DNA from: Ichthyophis bannanicus
Lineage: Eukaryota; Chordata; Amphibia; Gymnophiona; Ichthyophiidae
Direction: 5' to 3'
NCBI GenBank assembly: GCA_033557465.1
Contig: CM066031.1
Coordinates: 1,674,004,800-1,674,068,799 of the forward strand
DNA length: 64,000 nucleotides
In this document: in pieces, positions 20,689-31,225 of the stretch
How the letters are laid out: every line of letters begins with the position of its first letter
How positions within the stretch are numbered: position 1 is the first letter of the stretch
Position numbers and translations under genes: made by a program
The notes under the pieces: generated by a model
Told to the model about the DNA's origin: nothing
Databases searched by the model: none
Seen by the model: the letters and a program-made list of their open reading frames with translations, nothing else

Positions 20689-21880
20689 CTAACCCTGGGA
20701 GGGACCAGCCAGGCCCGCCATGATGGCCGAAGCCCCAACATTCGCGTCTCGCCTGGCCCAAACATCCAATCTGTAATGTCTGGCGAAGGTGTGAAGGGAC
20801 GACCAAGTAGCCGCCCGACAAATATCTGCAGGCGGAACAAAGGCAAACTCGGCCCAAGAGGCCGCTTGACCCCTAGTAGAGTGAGCCCGAAGCCCCTGCG
20901 GAGGCACTTACCCCGCCGCCTGATATGCTGCCAGTATCGCTTGACGCACCCAACGCGCAATCGATGCCTTGGACGCAGCTGCCCCCTTCCGAGGCCCGCC
21001 AAACAGCACGAACAACCTGTCAGTGTTACGAAAGGATTCGGTTCTCTTGAGGCAACCCTTGAGCAACCTACCCAAATCCAATCTTCTTAAAACAGCGTCA
21101 ATGGGAAGGCCCTGGCCATCTCTAAAAGTGGGAAGCGAAATAGTCTGATTCAGATGGAACGGGGATACTACCTTCGGCAGAAACGAAGGAACAATCCGCA
21201 AAAGCACTTTCTCCTCCGAAAACAAAAGATACAGAGCTCTGCAAGAGAGAGCTTGAAGATCCGAAATTCTTCTCGCTGAACACAAAGCTACTAAGAACGC
21301 AACCTTCCAAGAAAGCTCCCGTAAGGAAATATCTTTAAGCGGGTGAAATGGAGGTCGCGCCAAAGCTTCCAGCACTAGATTCAAATCCCAAGAAGGAACG
21401 ACATTATGAAGAGGAGGACGAATGAGCTTAACCGCTCTTAGAAAACGAAGAACATCCGGATGACCAGATAACCGAACTCCTTTGACCGCACCGCGAAAAC
21501 AAGCAATGGCCGCCAAATGAACCCTAATGGTACTGAGGGCCAAACCTTTATCCAGGCCCTCCTGCAGAAAAGAAAGCACATGTGGAACCAATGCGACCTG
21601 TGGACGGAGACTACGCTCCTTACACCAGACCTCAAAAACTCTCCATACACGAACGTAAACCAGAGACGTAGACTTTCGACGAGCCTGCAGCATAGTGGAC
21701 ACGACAGAAGCGGAATACCCCTTCCGTATCAACCTGTCCCTTTCAAGAGCCAAACCGTAAGCGAGAAGCGATCCACATTTGGCATGAACAGAGGTCCCTG
21801 AACCAGCAGATCTGCCCGAGAGGGAAGCCTCCAGGGACCGTCTATGAGTAGGCGAACCAGATCGGCGTACCATGGTCGCC
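20689..21880 (-). pseudogene. Element E tyrosine recombinase, one in-frame stop
   Basis: The frame is continuous apart from TAA at 20908-20910. N-terminal part: ARRKSTSLVYVRVWRVFEVW and LSTIRVHLAAIACF. Box I is CSARRISDLQAL. After the stop come box II LRAHSTRGQAAS and ICRAATWSSLHTFARHY with the Tyr nucleophile. The stop thus falls between the two halves of the catalytic site. The beginning overlaps the Dam-like end of pol in another frame, a common DIRS arrangement. The true start codon is unclear; it likely lies in 21800-21880. Confidence 0.82.
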
Positions 21881-23749
21881 TTGGCCAATCCGGCGCTATG
21901 AGAATCACACACCTGCAGTGACGCGCTATCCGCTGAAGTACTCGGCCGATTATCGGCCAAGGCGGAAAGACATAAAGAAGACTGGTCTCCGGCCACGGCT
22001 GAACTAAAGCATCGAGCCCCTCCGACATACGCTCCCTGCGCCTGCTGAAAAACCGATGCGCTTTGGCATTGTCGAAGGTGGCCATCAGGTCCATGACCGG
22101 CTGACCCCAATGCAGAGTCAAATCGAGAAAGACTTCCGCGTGCAACTGCCACTCACCGGGATCCACGACATGCCGGCTGAGGAAATCCGCCTGGACATTG
22201 TCGCGTCCGCCACATGAGCCGCCGAAAGGGCCACGAGATGCGACTCTGCCCAGGTCATCAGCTGCTGACTCTCCGCTAACAACACTGCACTGCCTGTTCC
22301 CCCCTGCCGGTTGATATAAGACACCGTCACAACATTGTCTGAGAACACAAGTACCGCCTTGTTCTCTATCAAGGGAAGAAACTCTCGGAGGGCCAAGGAG
22401 ACTGCTCTGAGCTCTAACAGGTTTATGGAACAAAACTGCAGATCTGTCGACCAGATCCCTTGTACAAAACGGCCCTGGCAATGAGCCCCCCAGCCTACTA
22501 GACTGGCATCGGTTGTAACTAGCACCCAGTGCGGCTGATCCAACGGCATTCCCCGCGCGCAGGTGAGCCGGATCCAACCACCACTGAAGGCTTGCTGAAA
22601 CATCGGGCAAGCTGGGCAATCTGCACTGAAGAGGATGCTCCTGAGGGGACCAACGGGAAAGCAAAGCCTGCTGCAACGGCCGCATGTGGGCTCTCGCCCA
22701 CAGTACCAGATTTAAGGCAGCTGCCATGGACCCCAGGAGCTGCAGATAACGCCACGCCGTCGGCGCCTTTAGGCGTAAGAAGCTCTTCACTTGCGACAAG
22801 ATCTTTTGCACCCTGCACTCCAGCAGAAAGACCGCCCCTAACTGGGTGTCGAAGACGGCCCCCAAGTACAGAAGCCGCGTGACCGGTTGTAAATGGCTCT
22901 TGGCTTGGTTGATTACCCAACCCAGCCATTCCAGAAGCTGCACCACCCGCGCCGTAGCTGACAGAGACTCCGACACGGAGGGTGCTCGAATCCACCAGTC
23001 GTCGAGATAAGGATGCACCAGCACTCCCTCTCTCCGCAATGCCGCCGCCGCCGCCACCACCACCATGACCTTCGTGAAGGTGCGCGGCGCCGTCGCCAGA
23101 CCGAACAGTAAGGCTCGAAACTGGAAATGACCCAAGTGAATCGCGAAACGAAGAAAACCTTTGATGCTCCAGGCGTATAGGAATATGAAGATAGGCCTCC
23201 GTAAGACCGATAGACGTCAACACCTCCATCGGCTGCACAGAGCGAATGACTGAGCGAAGGGTCTCCATGCGGAAATGTGGAACCCGCAGACAGCGATTTA
23301 CGTGTTTGAGATCCAGAATAGGCCGAAACGTCCCCTCCTTTTTGGGAACGACAAAATAAATGGAGTAACGACCTAATCCTAATTGGTCTGGCGGAACTGG
23401 AACCACCGCCTGAAGCCGCACTAACCGTAGAAGAGTCTGAGTTATCGCTGCCTGCTTTTCCACCGAACCACATGGAGACACCACGAAAGTCCGACAGCGG
23501 ATGAGCGAATTCGAGAGCATAGCCCTCGCGAATAATTTCCAAGACCCACTGGTCGGAAGTTATGGAGACCCAGGCCGACAGGAAGGCTTGTAGCCTCCCT
23601 CCCACCGGGAAGTCTGCCTGGACCAGCCGCACTTCATTGTGGTTTCTTGGAGGCATTCTGTTGGCCTCCGAAATAACCTCTTCCGAAGCCTCTGGCCCCC
23701 CGAAAGGACTGCCCTCGGGCCGCGAAGCGTCCACGCTGATACGGAGCAA
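21729..23749 (-). pseudogene. Element E RT-RNase H-Dam-like polyprotein, frameshifted
   Basis: Pieces in three frames give the whole order. A leading segment (VGGRLQAFLSAWVSITSDQW, about 23600) precedes RT YFVVPKKEGTFRPILDLKHV (about 23330), FGLATAPRTFTKV and intact YLDDWWIR (about 22990). RNase H has VTTDASLVGWGAH, LLELRAVSLAL and SDNVVTVSYINRQGG. The Dam-like part has LLYVFPPWPIIGRVL and VILIAPDWPRRPWY (about 21860-21960). Frameshifts fall near 23500, 23135, 22580 and 22200. The RT palm reads SIGLTEAYLHIP, so the usual Asp of the LDLKDAY motif is replaced here. Confidence 0.82.
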
Positions 23750-25073
23750 ATCGGGAACCTCGGAACCTACGAAATTCCTGAGAGGTGCCTCTGTGCGAAG
23801 GGACAGGCTTAGGAGCCTTGGGCCGGTCCGCAGGAAGACGACCGCCCTTAGAGTCCCCGAGATCCTTTACAATCTTTTCTAGGGCTGCTCCAAAAAGCAG
23901 CGAACCCTTGTACGGAAGCTTACTGAGCCGAGCCTTAGAAGAGGCATCCGCCGCCCAATTCCGTAACCAAAGAAACCTACAAGCAGCCACTAACGAAGCT
24001 ATAGATTTAGCCGAAACCCTCACAAGATCATAGAAGGCATCCGCTAGGTAAGCCGCTGCCGACTCCAACTTAGCGCCATCGTCTTACCCGGACTGGGAGG
24101 GCGAAGCCCCCTGAATCCAACGAATGGAAGCTCGAGAAACATAGGCTCCACAGATAGCTGTTCGTAGAGACAGGGCACAAGACTTGAAGGTTTGTTTTAG
24201 CAAGGCCTCCAGCTTCCTATCCTGCAAATCCTTGAGGGCCGCACCGCCCTCCACTGGAATAGTGGTTTTCTTAGTAACGGCGGAAACTAAGGCATCCACC
24301 TTAGGCATTTTCAACAACTCTTGTTCCTCCTGCGGCAAAGGATACAACCGACTAATAGACCGAGCTCCGCGTAAGGAAGCTTCTGGGCATTCCCACGCTG
24401 ACTCCACCATCTGTTTCATTACCCTGTGAACAGGGAAACATTTCTGCTCCGTCTTAAACCCCTGCAGCAGGGGATCCTCCAACGGCTTCTCCTGAGCCGC
24501 AGGCAAAGCAATGTTCAGGGCTGATAAGGTCTGAGTGATAAGAGCCCCCAACTCGTCCTTTCTAAAGACTCTAAACATATTAGGATCCTCACTGGACCCG
24601 AGCTCCGAATCCTCGAACTCGTTAGTCCACTCCATCCCTGAATCAGAAAGGAACTCCCCTTCTTCCACACCTGGAAGCTCCAAGTGGTGCTGAGTGGCTG
24701 TGCCTGCAGGATTTTCCGCCCCAAGAGAAAGTTTGGAGGGACCCTCACCTGGATCCGACCTAGAAAACTTATTCTCCAAAATCTGTGTGGCCCCCTGGCT
24801 AGAAGGCTTCTGCTGGGTCTGCTGCCACTTCATACAGTATGCCTGATGGAGAGCTAAAATGAAATCAGCCAAGAAAACAGATTCTAAACCCTGTTTAACT
24901 TCAGACAGGGAAGATGGAGGAGCTTTCCCCACTTGACCCTGTCTCTTAGTCTTGGCCTTCTTCTTTGCAGGCCGTCCCTGAGATAACGAGGGATCTGAAG
25001 CTGAAACTGAGATGGCTGCCGTTCCCGCCAAAACTAAACCGCCCTGAGGGCCTCCCTCTGAAGAATTCTCCAT
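23634..25073 (-). pseudogene. Element E gag with RG-rich tail, one in-frame TAA
   Basis: A 329-residue frame (MENSSEGGPQGGLVLAGTAA start), then TAA at 24084-24086, then 144 more codons in the same frame, about 474 residues in all. There is no N-terminal Cys/His motif, unlike the other DIRS Gags here. It has a basic KKKAKTKRQG patch, an acidic middle, a segment GALITQTLSALNIALPA, and a C-terminal Arg/Gly-rich tail (FRGSRFAPYQRGRFAARG, then SFRGARGFGRGYF) typical of RNA-binding regions. The function as capsid-like protein is inferred from position. Confidence 0.78.
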
Positions 25074-25604
25074 AGAGGAAAAACTAAGCGGAACGCGCTA
25101 TCCCCAGAAGCCAAAAAGAAAAAAAAACAGCGAACCGGAGGAAGAACCCCTCCCTGGGCAGAAACCGGAGCCGCAAGGAAACCGACGAACGAAAACAAAC
25201 CGCGGCGAAAAGAAAAACTGGCGAACCCACTGCAAGCCTCGGAGGGTTCAAGAAACAGTCCACATATCTGTGTGAAGGCACTAATCTGTTGAGCAATGAA
25301 CCTCACTGCTAGCGGGGGATTAAACTCAACGTTGAGGATAGCAGGATCAACTCTGGGGCTCCCAGCACTATTCTGCTCCCTCCTGAGAGAAACGAAGCAA
25401 TTAAGAAGGCAGGCTCTGCCTCACTTGCTTCGTGTGCCGTATGCTGACAGCCGCGATTAAAACCAAATTGAATTACTGAAAGTGGAGGAGAACCCTGCCA
25501 GAGTCCTTTCCACAGAAGCACTGCTTTAAGCCAAATAAATGAGAAAGAAAAGAAATCTCTAAACTTGAAGGGTTTACTCGGAGCCAGCCAGGAAACTGTC
25601 CTTC

Positions 25605-25750
25605 CCAGCTGCTGAGGACTGAAAGACTGAGGTTTGCCCAGCAGGGGGAGCCAGATATCAGGTCTACAAAACTTCAGATTTCAGTCCTCAGTTGCTGGAG
25701 AAGATTGACAACCCTCTTGTTCCTGGACTGGCCCGGAGAGACGATCAGGA
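25605..25750 (-). repeat. Element E 5' inverted terminal repeat
   Basis: Inverted match to 19516-19660, ending CCCGGAGAGACGATCAGGA on the plus strand. The leader between gag and this ITR (25074-25604) is non-coding. Confidence 0.8.
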
Positions 25751-26053
25751 AAGAGCCCGAACGCTAGTCACTAAGGAGAAAAACTGAAAAATCAAGCCGG
25801 ACTCGATACTGGTTTACCGAGCCGAAGGCGGGAAGGGGAACTGGTGTCGATCCGGAAGGAAAAAAACAAATTTTACTGTTTTAAACACCTTTTCACGGCG
25901 ACTATTAGACAATGTCTGAAGGGCTCTGCGGAAAAAAGGAGACTGAGCAAGATGGCACCCTTGGGCGGGAAGGGGACCGTGCATGTGTGATGCAGTTCCC
26001 AAAGGCTTTCTTTGAAAGCTGGGGATTTGCTCCGCACAAGCTTGTTCCCGGAA
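25751..26053 (-). other. Element D 5' leader and damaged terminus
   Basis: D resumes after E. The stretch with GGAGACTGAGCAAGATGGCA (about 25940) matches the 5' leaders of G (about 35845) and L (about 49045). The outermost end is shortened by a few tens of bp near 26040 and then meets sequence of F at about 26054. Confidence 0.7.
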
Positions 26054-26179
26054 AAATATGCTTTCTCCAGGAACAAGCAGGAAGTCAGGCCTCACTTATG
26101 GGACTCCCCCAGCTACAGGCTACTGAACCTGTAAGCAGAAGCCGATTTCCGAAGGAAGCCTGAGTCCTCGGGCCTTCGG

Positions 26180-27250
26180 GGCAAGCTCTCAGTAGCCGCA
26201 GAAGGGATGGAGGGCAGGAATTGCTTATACCCCGAACACAGAGTACAGCCTGGCTGAAGACACTGTCCCAGTGGGACTCCCTCTCCAGGCAGTAGTGCGA
26301 AGCAAAGGTATTCGCTGAAGACCAGGTCGCAGCTTGGCAGATGTCTGTCAGAGGCACTGAGCACAGTGATGCCACCGACATCGCCTTGGCACGGACGCCG
26401 TGCGCAGTGACCCGACGATCCAGCGGGGCACCTGCCTTTGCCTGGGCGAAGGCGATGAAGTCCGCCACCCAGATGGAGAGGGTACGCTTGGTGACTGCCA
26501 GTCCCAGGTGGTTGGAATAGTAGGCGATGAAGAGCCAGTCAGACCTGCAATGACCCTGGGTGAGCTGCAGGTAGAAGGCGAGAGCCCTCTTGCAGTCAAG
26601 TGTATGCAGGACATCCGATGCCCGGTCGGCATGAGGTGTCGGGAAGAAAGCCGGCAAGACCACCTCCTGATTGAGGTGGAAATCCAACACAATCTTTGTT
26701 AGGAACTTGGGGGGGGGGGTGCGAAGGACCACTCTGTTTTTGTAAAATCTGGTGTAGGGGGGCTTCGGCCATGAGGGCTTGAGGTTCACGGACTCGCCGC
26801 GCCGAGGTCAGTGCCACTAGGATAATCATCTTCCAGGAGAGGTGCCAGAGCGAGCACGTTGCCATCGGCTTGAAAGGCAGCTGCATCAGCTGCATGAGTA
26901 CGATGTTCAGGTCCCATTCTGCCGGGGGAGGCCGGATGGGGGGTTTGGAAAGCAGGAGGTCCTGCATGAAGCAGGAGACCAGAGGCTGACCTGAGAGTGG
27001 CTTGCCCTCGACGGGCAAGTAGTTGGCCGAGGTGGCGCTCATTTGAATCCTGACCGAGTTGGACTTCAGTCCCAGCTGTGAAAGGTGGAGAAGGTACTGG
27101 AGAACCCAACGGGTAGAGAAGGAGAATGGGTCAACCTAGTGCTCGGAGCACCAGATTGAAAACCGCTGTCTCTTCAGGGCGTAGGCCTGTCTTGTCGAGT
27201 CCTTCCTCGATGCGAGGATGTCCTCGATTTCCACTGAAAGGTACAACGAG
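26180..27250 (-). pseudogene. Element F tyrosine recombinase, frameshifted
   Basis: The C-terminal frame (26085-26789) has YTRFYKNRVVLRT, HLNQEVVLPAFF, KRALAFYLQLTQGH, box II AHGVRAKAMS and ICQAATWSSANTFASHY with the Tyr. The N-terminal half (26596-27042 and 27136-27250) has LASRKDSTRQAYALKRQRF, then PLVSCFMQDLLLSKPP and box I TSARRVREPQAL. The Glu-Leu of box I is altered to Glu-Pro. Frameshifts near 26780 and 27050. Confidence 0.78.
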
Positions 27251-29083
27251 GCTAAAGAGATCTGTTCAGCTGCCAGGCTGTTAGGGATAGCAAGACCAAG
27301 TTCAGGTGAAGCATTCGTCTGTCCTCCTGTGTCAGCAGACCGGGGACACTGCCCAGAGGAACAGGAGGACTCCGACGAGAGCCGGAGCAGAAGTGGGAAC
27401 CAAGGTTGTCGAGGCCACGAAGAAGCCACGAGAATCACCGAGGCTCGGTCGCGCTGGACCTTGTGGAGGGTCCTCGCCAGGAGAGAAGTGGGAAGGAATG
27501 CATACAGAAGCCCGGAGGCCCAGTTCAGGAGGAATGCATCCAGGGCCACCCTGCTCGGGTATGGTGTCGGCAGCGTTCGCCGGGCTGGCCAACAGGTCAT
27601 GGACGGAGTTCCCCAGAGGTGGAACAGGTGGAGAACCACCTCTGGATTCAGGCGCAACTTGTGCGGACAGAGAAGCCTGCTGAGCCTGTCCACGAGGACA
27701 GTGTCTTGGCCCGGAAAGTAGACAGTTCTTAGGGTCATGCCCCGGCTCACTGCAAAGGAGCAGAGGAGGACTGCCTCCCGACAGAGGAGGCGGGAGCACA
27801 TGGCCCCTCTCCTTGTTTTTGTAGAACTTCGCTATTCTATTGTCGGTCTGCACGAGCTCTGACCTGCCCTTCAGGTGGTATTCGAAGACCTTCAAGGCCA
27901 ACCGGACCGCTCGAAGCTCAAGCAGGTTAATCTGCTGTCAAGATTCCTCGGGTGACCACCACCCTTGGGTGCAGAGGTGGTCGCAGTGGGTTCCCCAGCC
28001 AAACAGCGAGACGTCTGTCGTCAGGATGAGCTTGTGTGGACGAGTCTGGAACAGCATGTCTCGAATGAGGCTCTGGGGGTCCTGCCACCAGACTAGGCTG
28101 CGAGACACCTGGACGGGGTCCCGGAGGTGGCCCGAGGCCTGGGTCCATTGCGCCCTGAGGCACCACTGGGCATGCAAGCATGGGGAACGACATGTACAGT
28201 TAAGGCCATGGGCCGTGCCGAGACTCTGGGCTGGCCTTGGACCTCGACAGCCAGAGCACGGAGCCGATCTGCACGCGCTCGAGGGAGAAAGGCGGTTGCA
28301 CGTTCTGTGTCAAGAAGAGCGCCAATGAACTCCAGGGTCCACACCGGTGTGAGGTTGGATTTGGAATAGTTGATTAGGAAACTGAGGTGCTCGAGGAGGA
28401 GGACTGTGCGCGACGCCGAGAGATGAGCCTCCTCCACCGAGGTGCCCGCGACGAGCCAATCATCTAGGTAAGGGTAGATAGATATGCCCTGCAGCCGGAG
28501 GTGGGCCGCAGCTGCTGACAGGCACTTGGTGAACTAGCAGAGCAGACGCGAGCCCGAAGGGGAGCACTCTGTACTGGAAGTACTCTCCCTGCACCCTGAA
28601 AAGCAGGTACTTCCCTGTGCTTGAGGTGGACAGGAATGTGGTCCTAAGCATCTCTGAGATCCAAGGAGCATAGCCAATCGACCTGCCAGAGGGATAGCAT
28701 TTTGAACTTCTCCCGCACCAGAAACTTGTTCAGGTTCCAGAGGTCGAGGATGGGGCACAGGCATCCCCCGTCCTCTTCGGAATGAGAAAGTACAGGGAAT
28801 AAAATCCCTGACCGCAGAGGTGTGGTGGAACCTTTTTGACCGCCTGTTGACCAAGGAGATTGTTCCGCTCTTGCTGCAAGCAAACCTGGTGTAAGGGAAG
28901 CCAAGAAGGTTTTGCTGGAGAGAAGGGAGGAGGGAGTCTGTCTAGACAAAGACGATACCCGTCCCGGATCACCTGTAAGACCCAGGTGTCTGATGTAATG
29001 GCCATCCATTCGGGAGCAAAAAGAGACAGGCGTCCTCCCATGGGCGGAAGTGTCCCTGGGGGACGAGAGGCTATGCTGAGCAC
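27136..29083 (-). pseudogene. Element F RT-RNase H-Dam-like polyprotein, frameshifted and deleted
   Basis: RT is badly broken. FYSLYFLIPKRTGD (about 28800) and LNKFLVREKFKMLSLWQVDW show loss of about eight residues relative to D. LDLRDA is followed by a frameshift. YLDDWL (about 28460) is present, and LEFIGALLDTERATAFLP follows. RNase H is visible as LILTTDVSLFGWGTHCDHLC, then LVQTDNRIAKFYKNKE and VDRLSRLL. The Dam-like part keeps LLYAFLPTSLLARTL and SVILVASSWPRQPW. Confidence 0.75.
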
Positions 29084-29616
29084 CCCCTTTGACCTGAGCG
29101 CTGGTCGTCGGCGCAGGGGTAGGAGGGTATAGTGGGTATCCCCGGTAGGGGAGCCCTTTCCCCTGGAAGAAAGGCTTTTTGGTGTGCTGCTTCTTCTGTG
29201 GAAGCGAGGAGGTTCTGCGAGAAAGACGGGTGCGAGTTATGAACTCCGTCTCGATCTCGGCTGCTTTATCCTCCATGGGCTTGCTGAACAGCTGTTTGCT
29301 GAGGCAGGGGACATCCAGGAGCTTCTCCTGGACCCACTGCTCTAGGTCTGAAGACTGAAGCCACACCTGGCATCGGGCTCCGATGCCAACCCCAGCTACA
29401 CAGGCGGAAGACTCGAACCCGTCATACGTGGCGCTGGAAAAGGTATTTCAAACAGTCTGTGACCGACCTCAGGATGGTCTAGAACCTGAGGAGATGCTCC
29501 CCACTCAGACCCAAGGAAAAACCGCCGAGCTCCTTGGCGAGGTCGCAAAGAAACATGTCCATGATAAGTCTTGCGCCCGCATTGAGGGTATGGGAATCCC
29601 TACCAGGCGGGACCGA
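29084..29616 (-). pseudogene. Element F gag, C-terminal part (upstream part at 36015-36314)
   Basis: The frame from 29366 reads SSDLEQWVQEKLLDVPCLSKQLFSKPMEDKAAEIETE, the conserved Gag C-terminal block with ENLFGK altered to KQLFSK. It continues to a Pro-rich tail overlapping pol. Across G, at 36015-36314, the same gene continues with FARDMARALNL, LPSILSRLLLCMLEAP and YRVQCDPGFQKTPTS. Confidence 0.75.
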
Positions 29617-29981
29617 AAAAGTAGTTACTCACCTGTAACAGGTGTTCTCCAGGAGCAGCAGGAATCAGTCTTCACATATGGGTGACATCGACGTCAATGG
29701 AGACCCCATGTGGAGCATTTCCCCAGCTTTCTAAGAAAGCCTTTGGGAATACACCCACGCATGCGCGGTCCCCTTCCCGCCTAAAGGTGCCATCTTGCTC
29801 AGTCAGATGACATAGCTAAAAGACAGCACAAAAAACAAAATGAACTATGTACAACTGCAACTCCCAGGGGAGGAGGGAGGGTTATGAGGACTGATTCCTG
29901 CTGCTCCTGGAGAACACCTGTTACAGGTGAGTAACTACTCTTTCTCCAGGACCAGGCAGGAAGTCAGTCCTCACATATGGG
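29617..29981 (-). repeat. Element G 3' ITR and ICR
   Basis: The ITR (29617 to about 29800) contains CACCTGTAACAGGTG and matches the inverted 5' end (about 35835-36014). The ICR consists of 29882-29940 (reverse complement of the outer 3' end) joined to 29941-29981 (reverse complement of the outer 5' end). Confidence 0.82.
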
Positions 29982-30121
29982 TGACTCCCTAGCTCTGGGC
30001 TACCAGGAACCCAGGCTGAAAAATAGAGCTCCCTCTGTGAAGCCTCAGCATCAGGGAAAGAATTTTACTGAGAAGAGATCCCACCGGTAGCCCAACAAGA
30101 GGGCTGGAGGGCAGGAGTTGC

Positions 30122-31225
30122 CTAAACCTCAAAGAGATTCCGGAGTACTGCCTGACCAAAAGCACTGTCCCTACGGGACTCCCTCTCCAGGCAGTAATGG
30201 GCTGCAAAAGTCTGGCTTGAGGACCAAGTTTCAGCCCTACAGATGTCTGCCAACGGAACAGAACGGAGATGAGCTACTGATGCAGCCATTGCCCGGACAC
30301 GGTGGGCTGTGACTCGACCCTGCAAGGGAAGGTCTGCTGCCCTGTAAGCCCAGGTGATACAGTCCGCCACCCATATGGACAAGGTACGCTTGGAGACAGG
30401 CAACCCCAAGTTGTTTGGGTCAAAGGAGACGAAAAGCTGAGTAGCCCTTCTATGACCATTAGTACGCTCAATGTAGAAAGACAAGGCCCTTCTACAGTCC
30501 AGGGTATGCAGGACTTCCTCAGCCCTGCTGGAATGGGGCCTAGGGAAGAATGTTGGAAGAACCACCTCCTGATTGAGGTGGAAAGAGGAGACTACCTTCG
30601 GGAGGAACTTAGGACGAGTCCTAAGGACTACCCTGTTCCTATAGAAACGAGTATATGGCCTGTCACAGACCAGGGCTTGAAGTTCACTCACTCGTCTGGC
30701 CGAGGTCAGTGCCACTAGGAAAAGAGCCTTCCAAGAAAGGAAGCAGACACGTAGCCATCGGCTCAAAGGGAGGGCGAGTAAGCTGCTGCAAGACCACATT
30801 CAACTCCCACTCAGGGGCTGGTGGACGGAGAGGAGGCTTTAGTAAGAGCAAGCCTCTAAGGAACCGGGACACAAAGGGGTGAACCGATAAAGAGTGCCCT
30901 TCCACCTGTGAGTGGTGGGCTGCCAGAGCAGAAAGGTGTACCCGAACAGAATTGGACTTAAGACCCTGATTAGACAAGTGCAGCAGGTACTGAAGCACCA
31001 CTGGCACAGGGCAGGAGAAAGGGTTCTCCTGGCGTTGGTCACACCACAAGGAGAACCGTTTCCACTTCAGGGCATAGGTCTTTCTGGTGGATTGCTTCCT
31101 AGAGACCAAGACCATCTCTTCAACTTCCTGAGGCAGGCCCCAGGGAGCCAGCACTACCCTTGCAGCCTCCAGGCCATCAAAATGAGAGTTTTGAGATTGG
31201 GGTGCAGAAGGGAACCCTGATCCTA
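30122..31225 (-). pseudogene. Element G tyrosine recombinase, single frameshift
   Basis: N-terminal frame (to about 30750): VSRKQSTRKTYALKWKRF, LQYLLHLSNQGLKSNSVRVH, FVSRFLRGLLLLKPPLRPP. C-terminal frame (30122-30799): box I TSARRVSELQALVCD, KRTLSIWVADCITW, box II AHRVRAMAASVAH, then ICRAETWSSSQTFAAHY with the Tyr nucleophile, ending AVLRNLFEV. All catalytic residues are present and one frameshift near 30750 (in LSWKALFLV) is the only clear lesion. Confidence 0.83.

Larger units (their letters stand above)
19499..25750 (-). mobile_element. DIRS-type retrotransposon E, distinct family, complete, inserted in the leader of D
   Basis: About 6.25 kb (5.6 kb without the MITE at 19705-20310). The 3' ITR (19499-19690), ICR (20569-20671), YR, overlapping RT-RNase H-Dam-like, gag and 5' ITR (25605-25750) are all present. 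The ends differ wholly from those of the other DIRS copies (CTCTCCGGGCCAGTCCAGGA core). D rejoins at 19498/25751 with only a shared A-rich run, so no clear target duplication. Gag and YR each have a single in-frame TAA, making this one of the better preserved copies. Confidence 0.88.
9410..26053 (-). mobile_element. DIRS-type retrotransposon D (D/F/G subfamily), split by Q/A/B, C and E
   Basis: D is present in pieces: YR and the end of pol at 9410-10900, RNase H, RT and gag at 16359-19497, and the 5' leader at 25751-26053. C interrupts the RNase H coding region: the text before 10901 and after 16358 rejoins into the LLELRAI motif region. E interrupts the 5' leader. The 3' end should lie beyond position 1, left of Q/A. 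The 5' end is damaged by a deletion of a few tens of bp near 26040. The RT frame is open, but YR lacks its catalytic end. Confidence 0.82.

Noticed and set aside
20607..21002. A separate 131-residue ORF near the E ICR
   Set aside because: It is an alternative frame over the YR C-terminus of E; the real catalytic motifs are in the frame interrupted by TAA at 20908.
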